Below the pieces are notes generated by a model. The model had not been told where the DNA came from. It searched no databases and saw only the letters and a list, made by a program, of their open reading frames with translations. A DNA stretch of 64,000 bases from assembly GCA_963778185.1 (NCBI GenBank), contig CAVZTF010000003.1:1240001-1304000 (forward strand), read 5' to 3'. Of the stretch, positions 41,470 through 49,741 are shown piece after piece. The position numbers and the translations under genes were made by a program. Numbering within the stretch: the first letter of the stretch is position 1; each line of letters begins with the position of its first letter. The stretch comes from RPQJ01 sp963778185. Lineage in GTDB: Bacteria > Pseudomonadota > Gammaproteobacteria > Steroidobacterales > Steroidobacteraceae.

Positions 41470-42584
41470 CAGAAGTCGATCTCGAGGAAGAAGACGGCGA
41501 ACAGCGCGTCGGCGAAGATCACCAGGAAGATCGACTGCACGACGGCGACGGTCGTGAGTCGACCCAGCTCGCGCGACGAGTCGCGGACCTGCAGCCCGCG
41601 CAGGGTACCGGTGAGCGCGATCAGCAGGCCGAAGACCGGCGCCTTGACCATGCCCGCCCAGAACGTCGTGTCGGCGACGGAGGCATCGAGCCGAGCCAGG
41701 AACTGTGCCCACGGCAGGTCGAGCAGGTAACTGGTCAGGAGCGCGCCGCCGGCAATTCCCATGGCGTCGGCGACCACGGTGAGCAGGGGCAGCGCGATGA
41801 CGAGGCCGAGCACGCGCGGCAGGACCAGCACCTCGTAGGGGTTCATGCCCATCGACTCGAGCGCGTCCACCTCGTCGTTCAGCTGCATCACGCCGAGCTC
41901 GGCGGCGTACGCGCTGCCGGTCCGGCCCGCGACCATGATCGCGGTGAGCAGCACGCCGAGTTCGCGCAGCACGCCGATCGTGATCAGGTCCACGGTGTAG
42001 ATCTCGGCCCCGTACGGCTGCAGTTGCTGCGCGCCGATGTAGCCGGAGATGACGCTGATCAGGAAGGCGATCACGGCGACTACCGGGACCGCCTGCACCC
42101 CGGTCTCGTGGACATGGCGCACGACCGATGCGAGCCGCAGGCCCTTCACGCCGCGCCACGCAGAGGCGGCGGCAGCAAGCGTTGCGCCGCCGAAGGAGAG
42201 CGCCTCGTAGCCCGACCGCGCGCGATCGACGATGCCACGGCCGAGATCGACGAGACGCCGCATCGCGGGTCGCCCGGCGGCAACCGGAACGGCTGCGAGG
42301 TCCCGGGCCGCGATCTCGTCGAGAAATGAGAAGTGTTCCGGCGACCGGCCTTCGAAGTCGACCTCGGTGCCGGCGCTGCGCAGGGCCGCAATCGTTTCGC
42401 GCAGCAGCCAAGCCGGCCCGATGGCGATCTCGCCCGCGGCGCCGAGGTCGACGACCAGCGCGCCGGGCGGCACGGCGGTCAGCCGGCCGAGGTACCGTGT
42501 CAGCTCCGGCGCGTCCGCCATCCGGCAGTCGCCCGACAGCCGCAGCCGGCGGCCGGACTCATCGAGTTCAGCCGCAAAGTCCAT
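41469..42584 (-). CDS. MlaE-type permease with N-terminal STAS domain
   Basis: A 371-residue inner-membrane permease. Residues 1-90 look like a STAS (MlaB-like) domain with PGALVVDLGAAGEIAIGPAWLL; residues 110-371 are the MlaE permease with about five membrane segments and IMVAGRTGSAYAAELG, LNDEVDALESMGMNPYEVLVLPR. In E. coli MlaB is a separate protein, so this is an MlaB-MlaE fusion. It is the first gene of the four-gene MCE operon. ATG at 42584 fits the STAS start better than the upstream ATG at 42605. Confidence 0.88.
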   Translation of the reverse strand: MDFAAELDESGRRLRLSGDCRMADAPELTRYLGRLTAVPPGALVVDLGAAGEIAIGPAWLLRETIAALRSAGTEVDFEGRSPEHFSFLDEIAARDLAAVPVAAGRPAMRRLVDLGRGIVDRARSGYEALSFGGATLAAAASAWRGVKGLRLASVVRHVHETGVQAVPVVAVIAFLISVISGYIGAQQLQPYGAEIYTVDLITIGVLRELGVLLTAIMVAGRTGSAYAAELGVMQLNDEVDALESMGMNPYEVLVLPRVLGLVIALPLLTVVADAMGIAGGALLTSYLLDLPWAQFLARLDASVADTTFWAGMVKAPVFGLLIALTGTLRGLQVRDSSRELGRLTTVAVVQSIFLVIFADALFAVFFLEIDF

Positions 42585-42638
42585 CGCACCTCGCCTGCGC
42601 GGCAATCATCGCGGGAATGCTAGCATCGAGGGCAGGGC

Positions 42639-44630
42639 ATGGTGAGGCCGATGGCCGGTGACTTCCTCTCCCAGATACTGATCCTGCTGGCTGGCGCCGT
42701 CCTGGTGCTGAGCCTCGTGCGCCGTTTCGCGTTGCCGGCGATCCTCGGCTATCTCGTCGTCGGCATGCTGCTCGGTCCGCACGCGCTCGGGCTTACCGCC
42801 AACGACGAGACCGTGCGCCTGCTCGCCGAGATCGGCGTCGTCTTCCTGGTCTTCACGCTCGGCCTCGAGTTCTCGCTGCCGCGCATGCTGGTGATGAAGT
42901 CCGAGGTGCTCGGCGTCGGCGGGCTGCAGGTGGTGCTCACCACCGCCGCGTTCGGCGGCATGGCGTGGGCGCTCGGCGGCGTCGAGCCCGAGGCGGCGGT
43001 CGTGCTCGGCGGCGCGCTCGCGATGTCCTCGACGGCGATCGTCGTCCGCCAGCTCGGCGATCAGCTCGAGATCAATCGCACGCATGCGCGGCTGGCGGTC
43101 GGCATCCTGCTGTTCCAGGACCTCGCGTTCGCACCCCTGCTGGCGCTCGCGACGGCCCTCGGCTCGACTGCGTACGTGCTGAGCCCGGCGTGGCTGTTCG
43201 GGATGGTGGGGCGCGCCGTCATCGCGCTGCTCGTCGTCCTGCTGCTCGGCCGCTGGATCCTGCGGCCGCTGTTCCACCAGATCGCACGGCTCAGGAACAC
43301 CGAGACGTTCACGCTCACGGTGCTGCTGGTCGCGCTGGGAGGCGCCTGGACGACCGAGCAGCTCGGGCTGTCGACGGCGCTCGGCGGGTTCCTCGCGGGC
43401 ATGCTGCTGGCCGAGACGGAGTTCCGCCACCAGACCGAGGCGGTGATCAAGCCGTTCCGCGACGTCCTGCTGGGGCTCTTCTTCGTGTCGGTCGGCATGC
43501 TGCTCGAACTCAGGCTGCTGCTCTCGCAACTGCCGCTGGTGCTGCTGCTCCTCGCCACGCTGCTGGTGGTGAAGGCCGCGCTGGTGACGTTCATCGTGCG
43601 ACGCTTCGTGCCGAATGCGCGCAAGGCCCTGCGCACCGGCATCGTCGTGAGCATGGGGGGCGAGTTCGGCTTCGCGCTGCTCACGCTGCTGCTCAAGGGC
43701 AGCAGCGTGGACGGCGGGCTCGTGCAGGCACTGCTGACCGCGGTCGCGCTCAGCATGCTGCTCGGGCCGCTGCTGATCCGCTACAACGGCCGGATCGCTG
43801 ACTGGCTGTTGCGCCGGCCGACCGTCCCGACCTCGGAAATGGTCCTCGAAACGGCGGCAACCCGGGAGCTCGCGCAGCGCGAGCATGTCGTCATCTGCGG
43901 GTTCGGGCGCGTCGGCCAGAACCTCGCGCGCGTGCTCGAGCGGCGCGGCTTCGAATTCATCGCGCTCGACCTGGATCCCTTCCGGGTCCGGGATGCGCGG
44001 CAGGCGGGCGATCCCGTGGTCTACGGGGACGCTACCGAGCCCGAGATCCTGCGCGTGCTCGGGGTCGAGCATGCCAGCGTGGTCGTGGTCTGCGTACACG
44101 ACTCCAGCCGCGCGCTGCACATCGTCCGCGCCACGCGGCAGCTGCGCAACGACGTGCCCGTCCTGGTGCGCACGAACGACGACTCCCGGCTCGAGGCGCT
44201 GCAGGCGGCCGGCGCGACGGAGGTGGTGCCCGAGATCTTCGAGACCAGCCTGTCGCTCGTGTCGCACGTGCTGCTGTTCCTGAAGGTGCCGGCGTCCGAG
44301 GTGCTGCAGGCCACCGAGGAGATCCGCCACGACAGGTACGCGATCCTGCGCAGCGTTTTCCGCAAGCACGATGCCCGCGCGGCCCGCGAGGACCAGGCGC
44401 TTCGGCAGCTGCGGACCGTCGTGCTCCCTCCCGGCGCCTGGGCGTCGGGACGCACGGTCCGCGAGCTCGGCCTGGAGACCGGCAAGGCGGTGATCACCGC
44501 GCTGCGTCGCGACGGGATCGTCGGTCGCGAACCGGACCCGGCAACACGACTGCGCGACGGCGACGTGCTGGTGCTGTGGGGGACGCCGGAGGACCTGGAG
44601 CGGGAGGAGAACCGGCTGCTGACCGGCTGA
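42639..44630 (+). CDS. CPA2 cation:proton antiporter with TrkA domains (KefB-like)
   Basis: A 663-residue monovalent cation:proton antiporter. Residues 1-385 hold about twelve membrane segments with FTLGLEFSLPRM, SSTAIVVRQLGD, and QDLAFAPLL (motifs seen in KefB/KefC). Then come a TrkA-N Rossmann domain (VICGFGRVGQNLAR, about 413-530) and a C-terminal TrkA-C domain (about 575-655). KefB/KefC expel K+ and lower cytoplasmic pH on electrophile stress, gated by glutathione adducts. No KefF/KefG partner is nearby. The second ATG (42651) is a possible start. Confidence 0.85.
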   Translation: MVRPMAGDFLSQILILLAGAVLVLSLVRRFALPAILGYLVVGMLLGPHALGLTANDETVRLLAEIGVVFLVFTLGLEFSLPRMLVMKSEVLGVGGLQVVLTTAAFGGMAWALGGVEPEAAVVLGGALAMSSTAIVVRQLGDQLEINRTHARLAVGILLFQDLAFAPLLALATALGSTAYVLSPAWLFGMVGRAVIALLVVLLLGRWILRPLFHQIARLRNTETFTLTVLLVALGGAWTTEQLGLSTALGGFLAGMLLAETEFRHQTEAVIKPFRDVLLGLFFVSVGMLLELRLLLSQLPLVLLLLATLLVVKAALVTFIVRRFVPNARKALRTGIVVSMGGEFGFALLTLLLKGSSVDGGLVQALLTAVALSMLLGPLLIRYNGRIADWLLRRPTVPTSEMVLETAATRELAQREHVVICGFGRVGQNLARVLERRGFEFIALDLDPFRVRDARQAGDPVVYGDATEPEILRVLGVEHASVVVVCVHDSSRALHIVRATRQLRNDVPVLVRTNDDSRLEALQAAGATEVVPEIFETSLSLVSHVLLFLKVPASEVLQATEEIRHDRYAILRSVFRKHDARAAREDQALRQLRTVVLPPGAWASGRTVRELGLETGKAVITALRRDGIVGREPDPATRLRDGDVLVLWGTPEDLEREENRLLTG

Positions 44631-44685
44631 TGATTCGCCCGCTTCCACCTACACTACACGCAGTCGTCGCCGCCCCGTCAACGCC

Positions 44686-45876
44686 ATGCCCACCCTCGGC
44701 ACCCCGCTCTCCCCCTCCGCCACCCGCCTGCTCATGCTCGGCGCGGGCGAGCTCGGCAAGGAAGTCGTCATCGAAGCGCAGCGCCTCGGGGTCGAGGTCA
44801 TCGCGGCGGACCGCTATGCGAACGCGCCCGCGATGCAGGTCGCGCACCGCTCGTACGTGCTCAACATGCTGGACGGCCGGGCGCTGCGCGAGCTCATCGA
44901 GCGCGAACGGCCCGCCCTGGTCGTTCCGGAGATCGAGGCCATCGCGACGCAAACACTCGTCGAGCTGGAGCGGGAAGGGCAGCGCGTCATCCCGACGGCT
45001 CGCGCCGCGCGGCTCACCATGGATCGCGAGGGCATACGCAGGCTCGCGGCCGAGGAACTCGGGCTCGCAACCTCGCCCTACCGATTCGCAGACACGGAGG
45101 CGCAGTACCGGGCGGCGCTGGCCGCCGTCGGACTCCCGTGCGTCGTCAAGCCGGTGATGAGTTCCTCCGGGAAGGGCCAGAGCGTCGTAAAGACCCCGGC
45201 CGACGTGCAGCACGCCTGGGACTACGCGCAGGCAGGCGGGCGGGCGGGCGCCGGCCGTGTCATCGTCGAGGGATTCGTGCAGTTTGACTACGAAATCACG
45301 CTGCTCACGGTGCGGCACGCGGGCGGAACCTCGTTCTGCGCGCCGATCGGCCATCTGCAGATCGACGGCGACTATCGCGAGTCCTGGCAGCCCCAGCCGA
45401 TGAACCCAGCCGCGCTCGAGGAGTCGCAACGCATCGCGCGCGCCGTCACCGACAACCTCGGCGGCGCAGGGATCTTCGGCGTGGAACTGTTCGTGCGCGG
45501 CGGCGAGGTCTGGTTCAGCGAAGTCTCGCCGCGCCCGCACGACACGGGCCTGGTGACGCTCATCTCCCAGGATCTTTCCGAGTTCGCGCTGCACGCGCGC
45601 GCGATCCTGGGACTGCCCATCCCGGCGATCCGGCAGCACGGGCCCTCGGCCTCGTGCGCGATCCTGCTCGAGGGCGACTCGAGCGACGTGCGCTTCCACG
45701 GCGTCGCGCGCGCCCTCGAGGAGCCGGACACTCAGTTGCGGCTGTTCGGCAAACCCGAAGTGCACGGACGGCGCCGCATGGGCGTCACCCTTGCGCTCGG
45801 ATCCGACCTCGACGCCGCACGCGCAAAGGCACGCCGGGCTGCCGTGGCAATCGTCGCACGAGCGGAACTGCGCTGA
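44686..45876 (+). CDS. purT: Formate-dependent phosphoribosylglycinamide formyltransferase
   Basis: A 396-residue ATP-grasp enzyme of purine synthesis that formylates GAR with formate and ATP, an alternative to PurN. LMLGAGELGKEVVIEAQRLG, VVPEIEAIAT, KPVMSSSGKGQS and EVSPRPHDTGLVTLISQ are diagnostic. The length fits E. coli PurT (392). Its stop abuts the stop of the convergent dps-like gene with no bases between. Confidence 0.95.
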   Translation: MPTLGTPLSPSATRLLMLGAGELGKEVVIEAQRLGVEVIAADRYANAPAMQVAHRSYVLNMLDGRALRELIERERPALVVPEIEAIATQTLVELEREGQRVIPTARAARLTMDREGIRRLAAEELGLATSPYRFADTEAQYRAALAAVGLPCVVKPVMSSSGKGQSVVKTPADVQHAWDYAQAGGRAGAGRVIVEGFVQFDYEITLLTVRHAGGTSFCAPIGHLQIDGDYRESWQPQPMNPAALEESQRIARAVTDNLGGAGIFGVELFVRGGEVWFSEVSPRPHDTGLVTLISQDLSEFALHARAILGLPIPAIRQHGPSASCAILLEGDSSDVRFHGVARALEEPDTQLRLFGKPEVHGRRRMGVTLALGSDLDAARAKARRAAVAIVARAELR

Positions 45877-46359
45877 TCAGCGATCGGCCTGCAGGTGCGC
45901 CTCGAGGAGCCACAGGCTCTTGTCGGCGGCGCGCGAGATCCCGGTGAACAGGTCGCTGGTGTCGACGTCGCCCGCCTTGCCTGTCTCGTCGATCGCCTTG
46001 CGCACGGCCTTGCCGAAACGAGCCAGCGAGGCAGCGAGCGCGTCGAGGTGGGCGCGGCCGTCAGCGATCTCGAGCGGATAGGCATCGAGCTTCGAGCGGC
46101 CGGCCACCGCCTGTACCGTGCCCTCCGCGATCCCGCCCAGCGCCGTGACGCGCTCGGCCAACTCGTCGATCTGGCCCGCCACGCCGGTTGCGACCTGGTC
46201 GAACAACTCGTGCAGGGCGATGAAGCTCGGCCCCTTGACGTTCCAGTGGGCCTGCCTGGCCTGCAGCTGCAGGTCGATCGCGTCCGCGAGGCGCGCATTG
46301 AGGATGCCGATCACCTTGGCGCGGGCCTTGGCTGGCAGGTCGATTCGCGTGCTGTGCAT
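45877..46359 (-). CDS. dps: Dps-family DNA-protecting ferritin
   Basis: A 160-residue Dps-like protein. The inter-subunit ferroxidase motif lies in QARQAHWNVKGPSFIALHELFD (His and Asp/Glu ligands) followed by the GQIDELAERV helix. It stores iron and protects DNA against peroxide. The ATG at 46359 has GGAG at six bases; longer readings run over the upstream region. Gene ends converge on purT with no spacing. No OxyR-like site was identified. Confidence 0.9.
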   Translation of the reverse strand: MHSTRIDLPAKARAKVIGILNARLADAIDLQLQARQAHWNVKGPSFIALHELFDQVATGVAGQIDELAERVTALGGIAEGTVQAVAGRSKLDAYPLEIADGRAHLDALAASLARFGKAVRKAIDETGKAGDVDTSDLFTGISRAADKSLWLLEAHLQADR

Positions 46360-46516
46360 GGGTACTCCGTCCTGATTCGATGGGTCGTCGCTGGCCGACA
46401 TTGTGGCGGACGACCCGTGAGTCCCCAACAGAACCTGCCAATTGGAGCGATTGGTGCCGCCGATCCGGGGCGACTCCGATTGACGGCAGCACGCTGAATG
46501 TACTGCTGTGTACTTA

Positions 46517-46530
46517 TTGACACTATGTCA
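46517..46530 (+). promoter_or_regulatory. TetR-type operator overlapping a -35 box
   Basis: TGACA-CTA-TGTCA (46518-46530) is an inverted repeat with 5-base perfect arms. It overlaps TTGACA (46517-46522), a perfect -35 hexamer. The best -10 (46540-46545) is poor. TGTACT is repeated just upstream (46498 and 46510 region). Confidence 0.55.
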
Positions 46531-46551
46531 CATGGCGTGCAGCATGCGCGC

Positions 46552-47190
46552 ATGTCCTACATCACCGAACGCCGGCAGGAAGAGCGGGACCGGCGCCGCG
46601 CCGAAATCGTCGATGCCGCCGAAGCCCTGTACGCCGAGGTGGGCTGGGATGCCGTGACCATGGACCAGGTCGCCCGGCGCGCGCGCCTCAGCCGGGCGCT
46701 GCTTTACGTTTACTTCCGCGACAAGGCCGACCTGCACTTCGCACTCGTCGAGCGCGCGCTCGACGCCTTGCGCGAACGGTTCGAGACGGCGCGCCAGGGC
46801 AAGCTGCTCGGCATCGACCAGGTCGAGGCGATCGGGCGCGCCTACCTCGCGTTCGCGCGCGAGCTGCCGCATTACTTCGACGCTTGCGCCCGCTTCCAGG
46901 CCCACGTCAGCGAGGACGGCTCCATCCAGCCGAACGAAACCGCGTGCATGCACGCGGGGCACCGCGCCCACGAGGTCATCGCCGATGCGCTGAACCGCGG
47001 CGTGGCCGACAACTCGATCCGCGCCGACCTCGGCGATCCCTTCGTGGCAGCGCTGTCGTTGTGGGCGTTCTCGCACGGGCTCATCCAGATCGCGGCTTCG
47101 AAGCGGCCGCAGATCGAGCACGAGGGCATCCCGGTGCAGGCCTTCGTCGACCACGCCTTCGACCTCGCTTTGCGCGCGATCCGTGCGTGA
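46552..47190 (+). CDS. TetR-family repressor of the adjacent RND operon
   Basis: A 212-residue TetR regulator: helix-turn-helix about 22-62 (IVDAAEALYAEVGWDAVTMDQVARRARLSRALLYVYF), then a ligand-binding domain. It is the first gene of a run with TolC-, adaptor- and permease-type genes (14 bases to the next), so it probably represses its own operon through the TGACA/TGTCA repeat upstream. The ATG at 46552 follows the family N-terminus (MSYITERRQEERDRRRAEI); several earlier starts are possible. Confidence 0.85.
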   Translation: MSYITERRQEERDRRRAEIVDAAEALYAEVGWDAVTMDQVARRARLSRALLYVYFRDKADLHFALVERALDALRERFETARQGKLLGIDQVEAIGRAYLAFARELPHYFDACARFQAHVSEDGSIQPNETACMHAGHRAHEVIADALNRGVADNSIRADLGDPFVAALSLWAFSHGLIQIAASKRPQIEHEGIPVQAFVDHAFDLALRAIRA

Positions 47191-47203
47191 CGGGACCAGC
47201 ACC

Positions 47204-48670
47204 ATGCGCCTCCCCCGGTCTGCGCTCGCAGCGATGATCCTCGCATCGGCCCTGGCCGGCGCGGCCGAGCCGCCGCGAGCGCCGATGCCGTCCCCGCCCG
47301 CCACTGTCGAGGAGGGCCTCCAACTGGTCGTCGACGATGCGCTCGCCGCCAACCTGGAGCTGAGCGCAGGAGCGGCATCGATACAGCAGCGTCTCGCGGC
47401 CCTCGACCAGGCGCGCGCGCGTTACCTCCCGGTGCTCGACCTCGTCGCACGCTACACCCTCGCCGACGGCGGACGGACGATCGAGTTTCCGGTCGGCGAC
47501 CTGCTCAACCCCGTCTACGACACGCTCGACGAGCTGCTGGTGGCCGCCGGCCAGCCGCCGCGCTTTCCGAACGTGCAGAACCAGGAAATCGAGCTGATGC
47601 GCGGCCGCGAGCAGGAAACCAAGCTCGTGCTGCTGCAGCCGGTCTACGAGCCGCGCCTCGGTCCGTCGCTCGACGCGAGCCGGCAGGACGTGAATCGGGT
47701 CGAAGCGAACCTCATCGCGCTGCGCGCACGGGTGGTCCGCGACACGCGGCAGGCGTACTACCGGTGGCTCGCGGCCGGGCAGGCGTTGCTCGTGATCGAG
47801 GCGACGCGCGACCTCGCGCAGGCGAACCTCGACGCCAACGAGAGCCTCTATCGCAACGGGCGCATCACGCGCGACCTCGTCTACCGCGCGGAGGCCGACG
47901 TGCTCGAGATCGAGCAGCAAAGGATCGCGGCGGCGAGCGGCGTGCGCATCGCGCAAAGCTACGTGAACCTGCTGAGGAACGCTCCGCTCGCCGAGCCGCT
48001 GCCACAGGCGCAGATCGACGCGGCGACGATCGAGCGCTTCCGCGCGGGCCTCGTCCGCCGCCTGGCGGGCCGGCCGCTCGACACCGCCCTGCTGCAGGAA
48101 CTCGCCACGCAGAGTCGCGCCGAGCTCAAGGGACTCGACGCGGCCGTTGCAACGGGCGAAGCGCGGCAGGATCTCGCCCGCGCCGCCTTCAAGCCGCAGC
48201 TCGCCCTGGGGGCCGAGGCCGGATTCCAGGGCGAGGAATACGGCTTCGGCGACGACCAGCGCTACGCGCTCGCCTCCGTGATCCTGCGCTGGAACGCGTT
48301 CCGCGGCGGCGCCGACCGGGCCGCCCTGAGCGAGGCGCGGGCGTTCACCGACGAGCTGCGCGCCGTGCGCGAACTGGCGCGCCAGCAGGTGCGCCTCGAG
48401 GTGCAGCAGGCGCTCGAGACCCTCGAGGTGGCGGACGCCTCGCTCGAGACGGCGGACAAGCGCACGGTCGCCGCCGCCGGCGCGTTCCGCATCGCGAGTC
48501 GCAAGCGCGACCTCGGGCAGATCAACCAGGCGGAGTTCATCGACGCCAGGCGGGCGCAGACAGAGGCGCTGCTCAACCTGAACCGCGTGCGGACCGAGTT
48601 CCTCGGGCGCCTCGCCGAGCTTGAATATGCAGTCGGCGACCCGCGCGCCGCCAGCAGGGAGATCCCGTGA
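47204..48670 (+). CDS. TolC-family outer membrane channel (second RND operon)
   Basis: A 488-residue outer membrane factor with a signal peptide (cleavage after AGAAE region, near 22) and the two helical repeats of the TolC fold (ARARYLPVLDLVARYT; ARAAFKPQLALGAEAGF). It is the exit duct for the adaptor and permease encoded next. GTG at 47183 is an alternative start. Its stop overlaps the adaptor gene (GTGATG). Confidence 0.88.
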   Translation: MRLPRSALAAMILASALAGAAEPPRAPMPSPPATVEEGLQLVVDDALAANLELSAGAASIQQRLAALDQARARYLPVLDLVARYTLADGGRTIEFPVGDLLNPVYDTLDELLVAAGQPPRFPNVQNQEIELMRGREQETKLVLLQPVYEPRLGPSLDASRQDVNRVEANLIALRARVVRDTRQAYYRWLAAGQALLVIEATRDLAQANLDANESLYRNGRITRDLVYRAEADVLEIEQQRIAAASGVRIAQSYVNLLRNAPLAEPLPQAQIDAATIERFRAGLVRRLAGRPLDTALLQELATQSRAELKGLDAAVATGEARQDLARAAFKPQLALGAEAGFQGEEYGFGDDQRYALASVILRWNAFRGGADRAALSEARAFTDELRAVRELARQQVRLEVQQALETLEVADASLETADKRTVAAAGAFRIASRKRDLGQINQAEFIDARRAQTEALLNLNRVRTEFLGRLAELEYAVGDPRAASREIP

Positions 48671-49731
48671 TGAAGCGCTTCCGTGTGGCCGCCCTGGTGG
48701 CTGCAGGCATCGTGCTCGCCGCTTGCGGCCGCGCCACGCCTCCCGGCGAGACCCCCGCTGCCGAGGCGGCGCCGGTCCGCGCCGTTCCGGTCGAGAGCGT
48801 CGTGGTAACGAGCGAGGTGCGCGCCGTCGGCGTACTGGCGCCGCGCGACGAGATCCGCCTCGCATTCAAGACCGGCGGCGTGGTCGACAGGATCGCGGTC
48901 GAGGCCGGCGATCGCGTGCAACGCGGGCAGCTGCTCGCCGTCCTGAAGCGCGCCGAAGTGGAGGCTGCCGTGGCCCAGGCCGGGGAGGTCGTGGAGAAGT
49001 CGCGCCGCGATCTCGAGCGAGCCCGCAGGCTGCAGGCCGACGAGGTGGCCACGGAGGAGCAGGTCGAGAACCTGACCACGGCCTACAACGTCGCGCGCTC
49101 CAACCTCGACGCCGCGAGTTTCAACGCGCGCTTCGCGCGCATCGATGCGCCGGCGGACGGCGTGATCCTGCAGCGGCTGTCGGAAGAGGACGAGCTGGTG
49201 CAGGGCGGACAGCCCGTGCTCGTCCTCGGCGCAACCGGCGAGGGCTGGGTCGTCAGGGCGGCGCTGGCCGATCGGGACGCCGTGCGCATCGAGTTGGGCG
49301 ACACCGCGCGCGTGGCGTTCGACGCCTTTCCGGGACGCGAGTTCAAGGGCACGGTGCGCCGCATCGCCTCGAGCGCCGATCCGCTCACCGGCACGTTCGA
49401 GGTCGAGATCGAGGTGTCGCCCGGCGGTGCCCGCTTCGCGCGGGGACTGGTCGGCAAGGTGACGCTCGCGATCGCGGACGAAGCGCAGTCGGCGCCGCGC
49501 ACGGTCGTGCCGCTGACGGCCATCGTCGAGGCGAACGGCCCGGCCGCGACCGTCTACGTCGTCGATGCGCACGAGAGCGTGGCGCGACGCAAGCAGATCG
49601 CCGTCGGGTCCATCGTCGGCGACCGCGTCATCGTGATCGCCGGACTGGACGCGGGCGAGCAGGTCATCACGGACGGCGCGGCGTGGCTGGCCGACGGCAC
49701 GCCCGTCCGTCTCGTCGGCGACGCGGGCTGA
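48667..49731 (+). CDS. RND periplasmic adaptor lipoprotein (second operon)
   Basis: A 354-residue membrane fusion protein with lipobox VLAACGR (lipidated Cys near 21). The lipoyl halves are FKTGGVVDRIAVEAGDRV and ARIDAPADGVILQRL, joined by a short alpha-hairpin, then a beta-barrel (about 195-270). It would couple the 1024-residue permease to the TolC-type channel. Start overlaps the channel gene; ten bases separate it from the permease gene. Confidence 0.9.
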   Translation: MMKRFRVAALVAAGIVLAACGRATPPGETPAAEAAPVRAVPVESVVVTSEVRAVGVLAPRDEIRLAFKTGGVVDRIAVEAGDRVQRGQLLAVLKRAEVEAAVAQAGEVVEKSRRDLERARRLQADEVATEEQVENLTTAYNVARSNLDAASFNARFARIDAPADGVILQRLSEEDELVQGGQPVLVLGATGEGWVVRAALADRDAVRIELGDTARVAFDAFPGREFKGTVRRIASSADPLTGTFEVEIEVSPGGARFARGLVGKVTLAIADEAQSAPRTVVPLTAIVEANGPAATVYVVDAHESVARRKQIAVGSIVGDRVIVIAGLDAGEQVITDGAAWLADGTPVRLVGDAG

Positions 49732-49741
49732 GGAACGGACG

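Noticed and set aside
42606..44648. A 680-codon minus-strand frame
   Set aside because: Antisense of the KefB-like gene; low-complexity Gln/Arg/His/Glu-rich translation and no domain.
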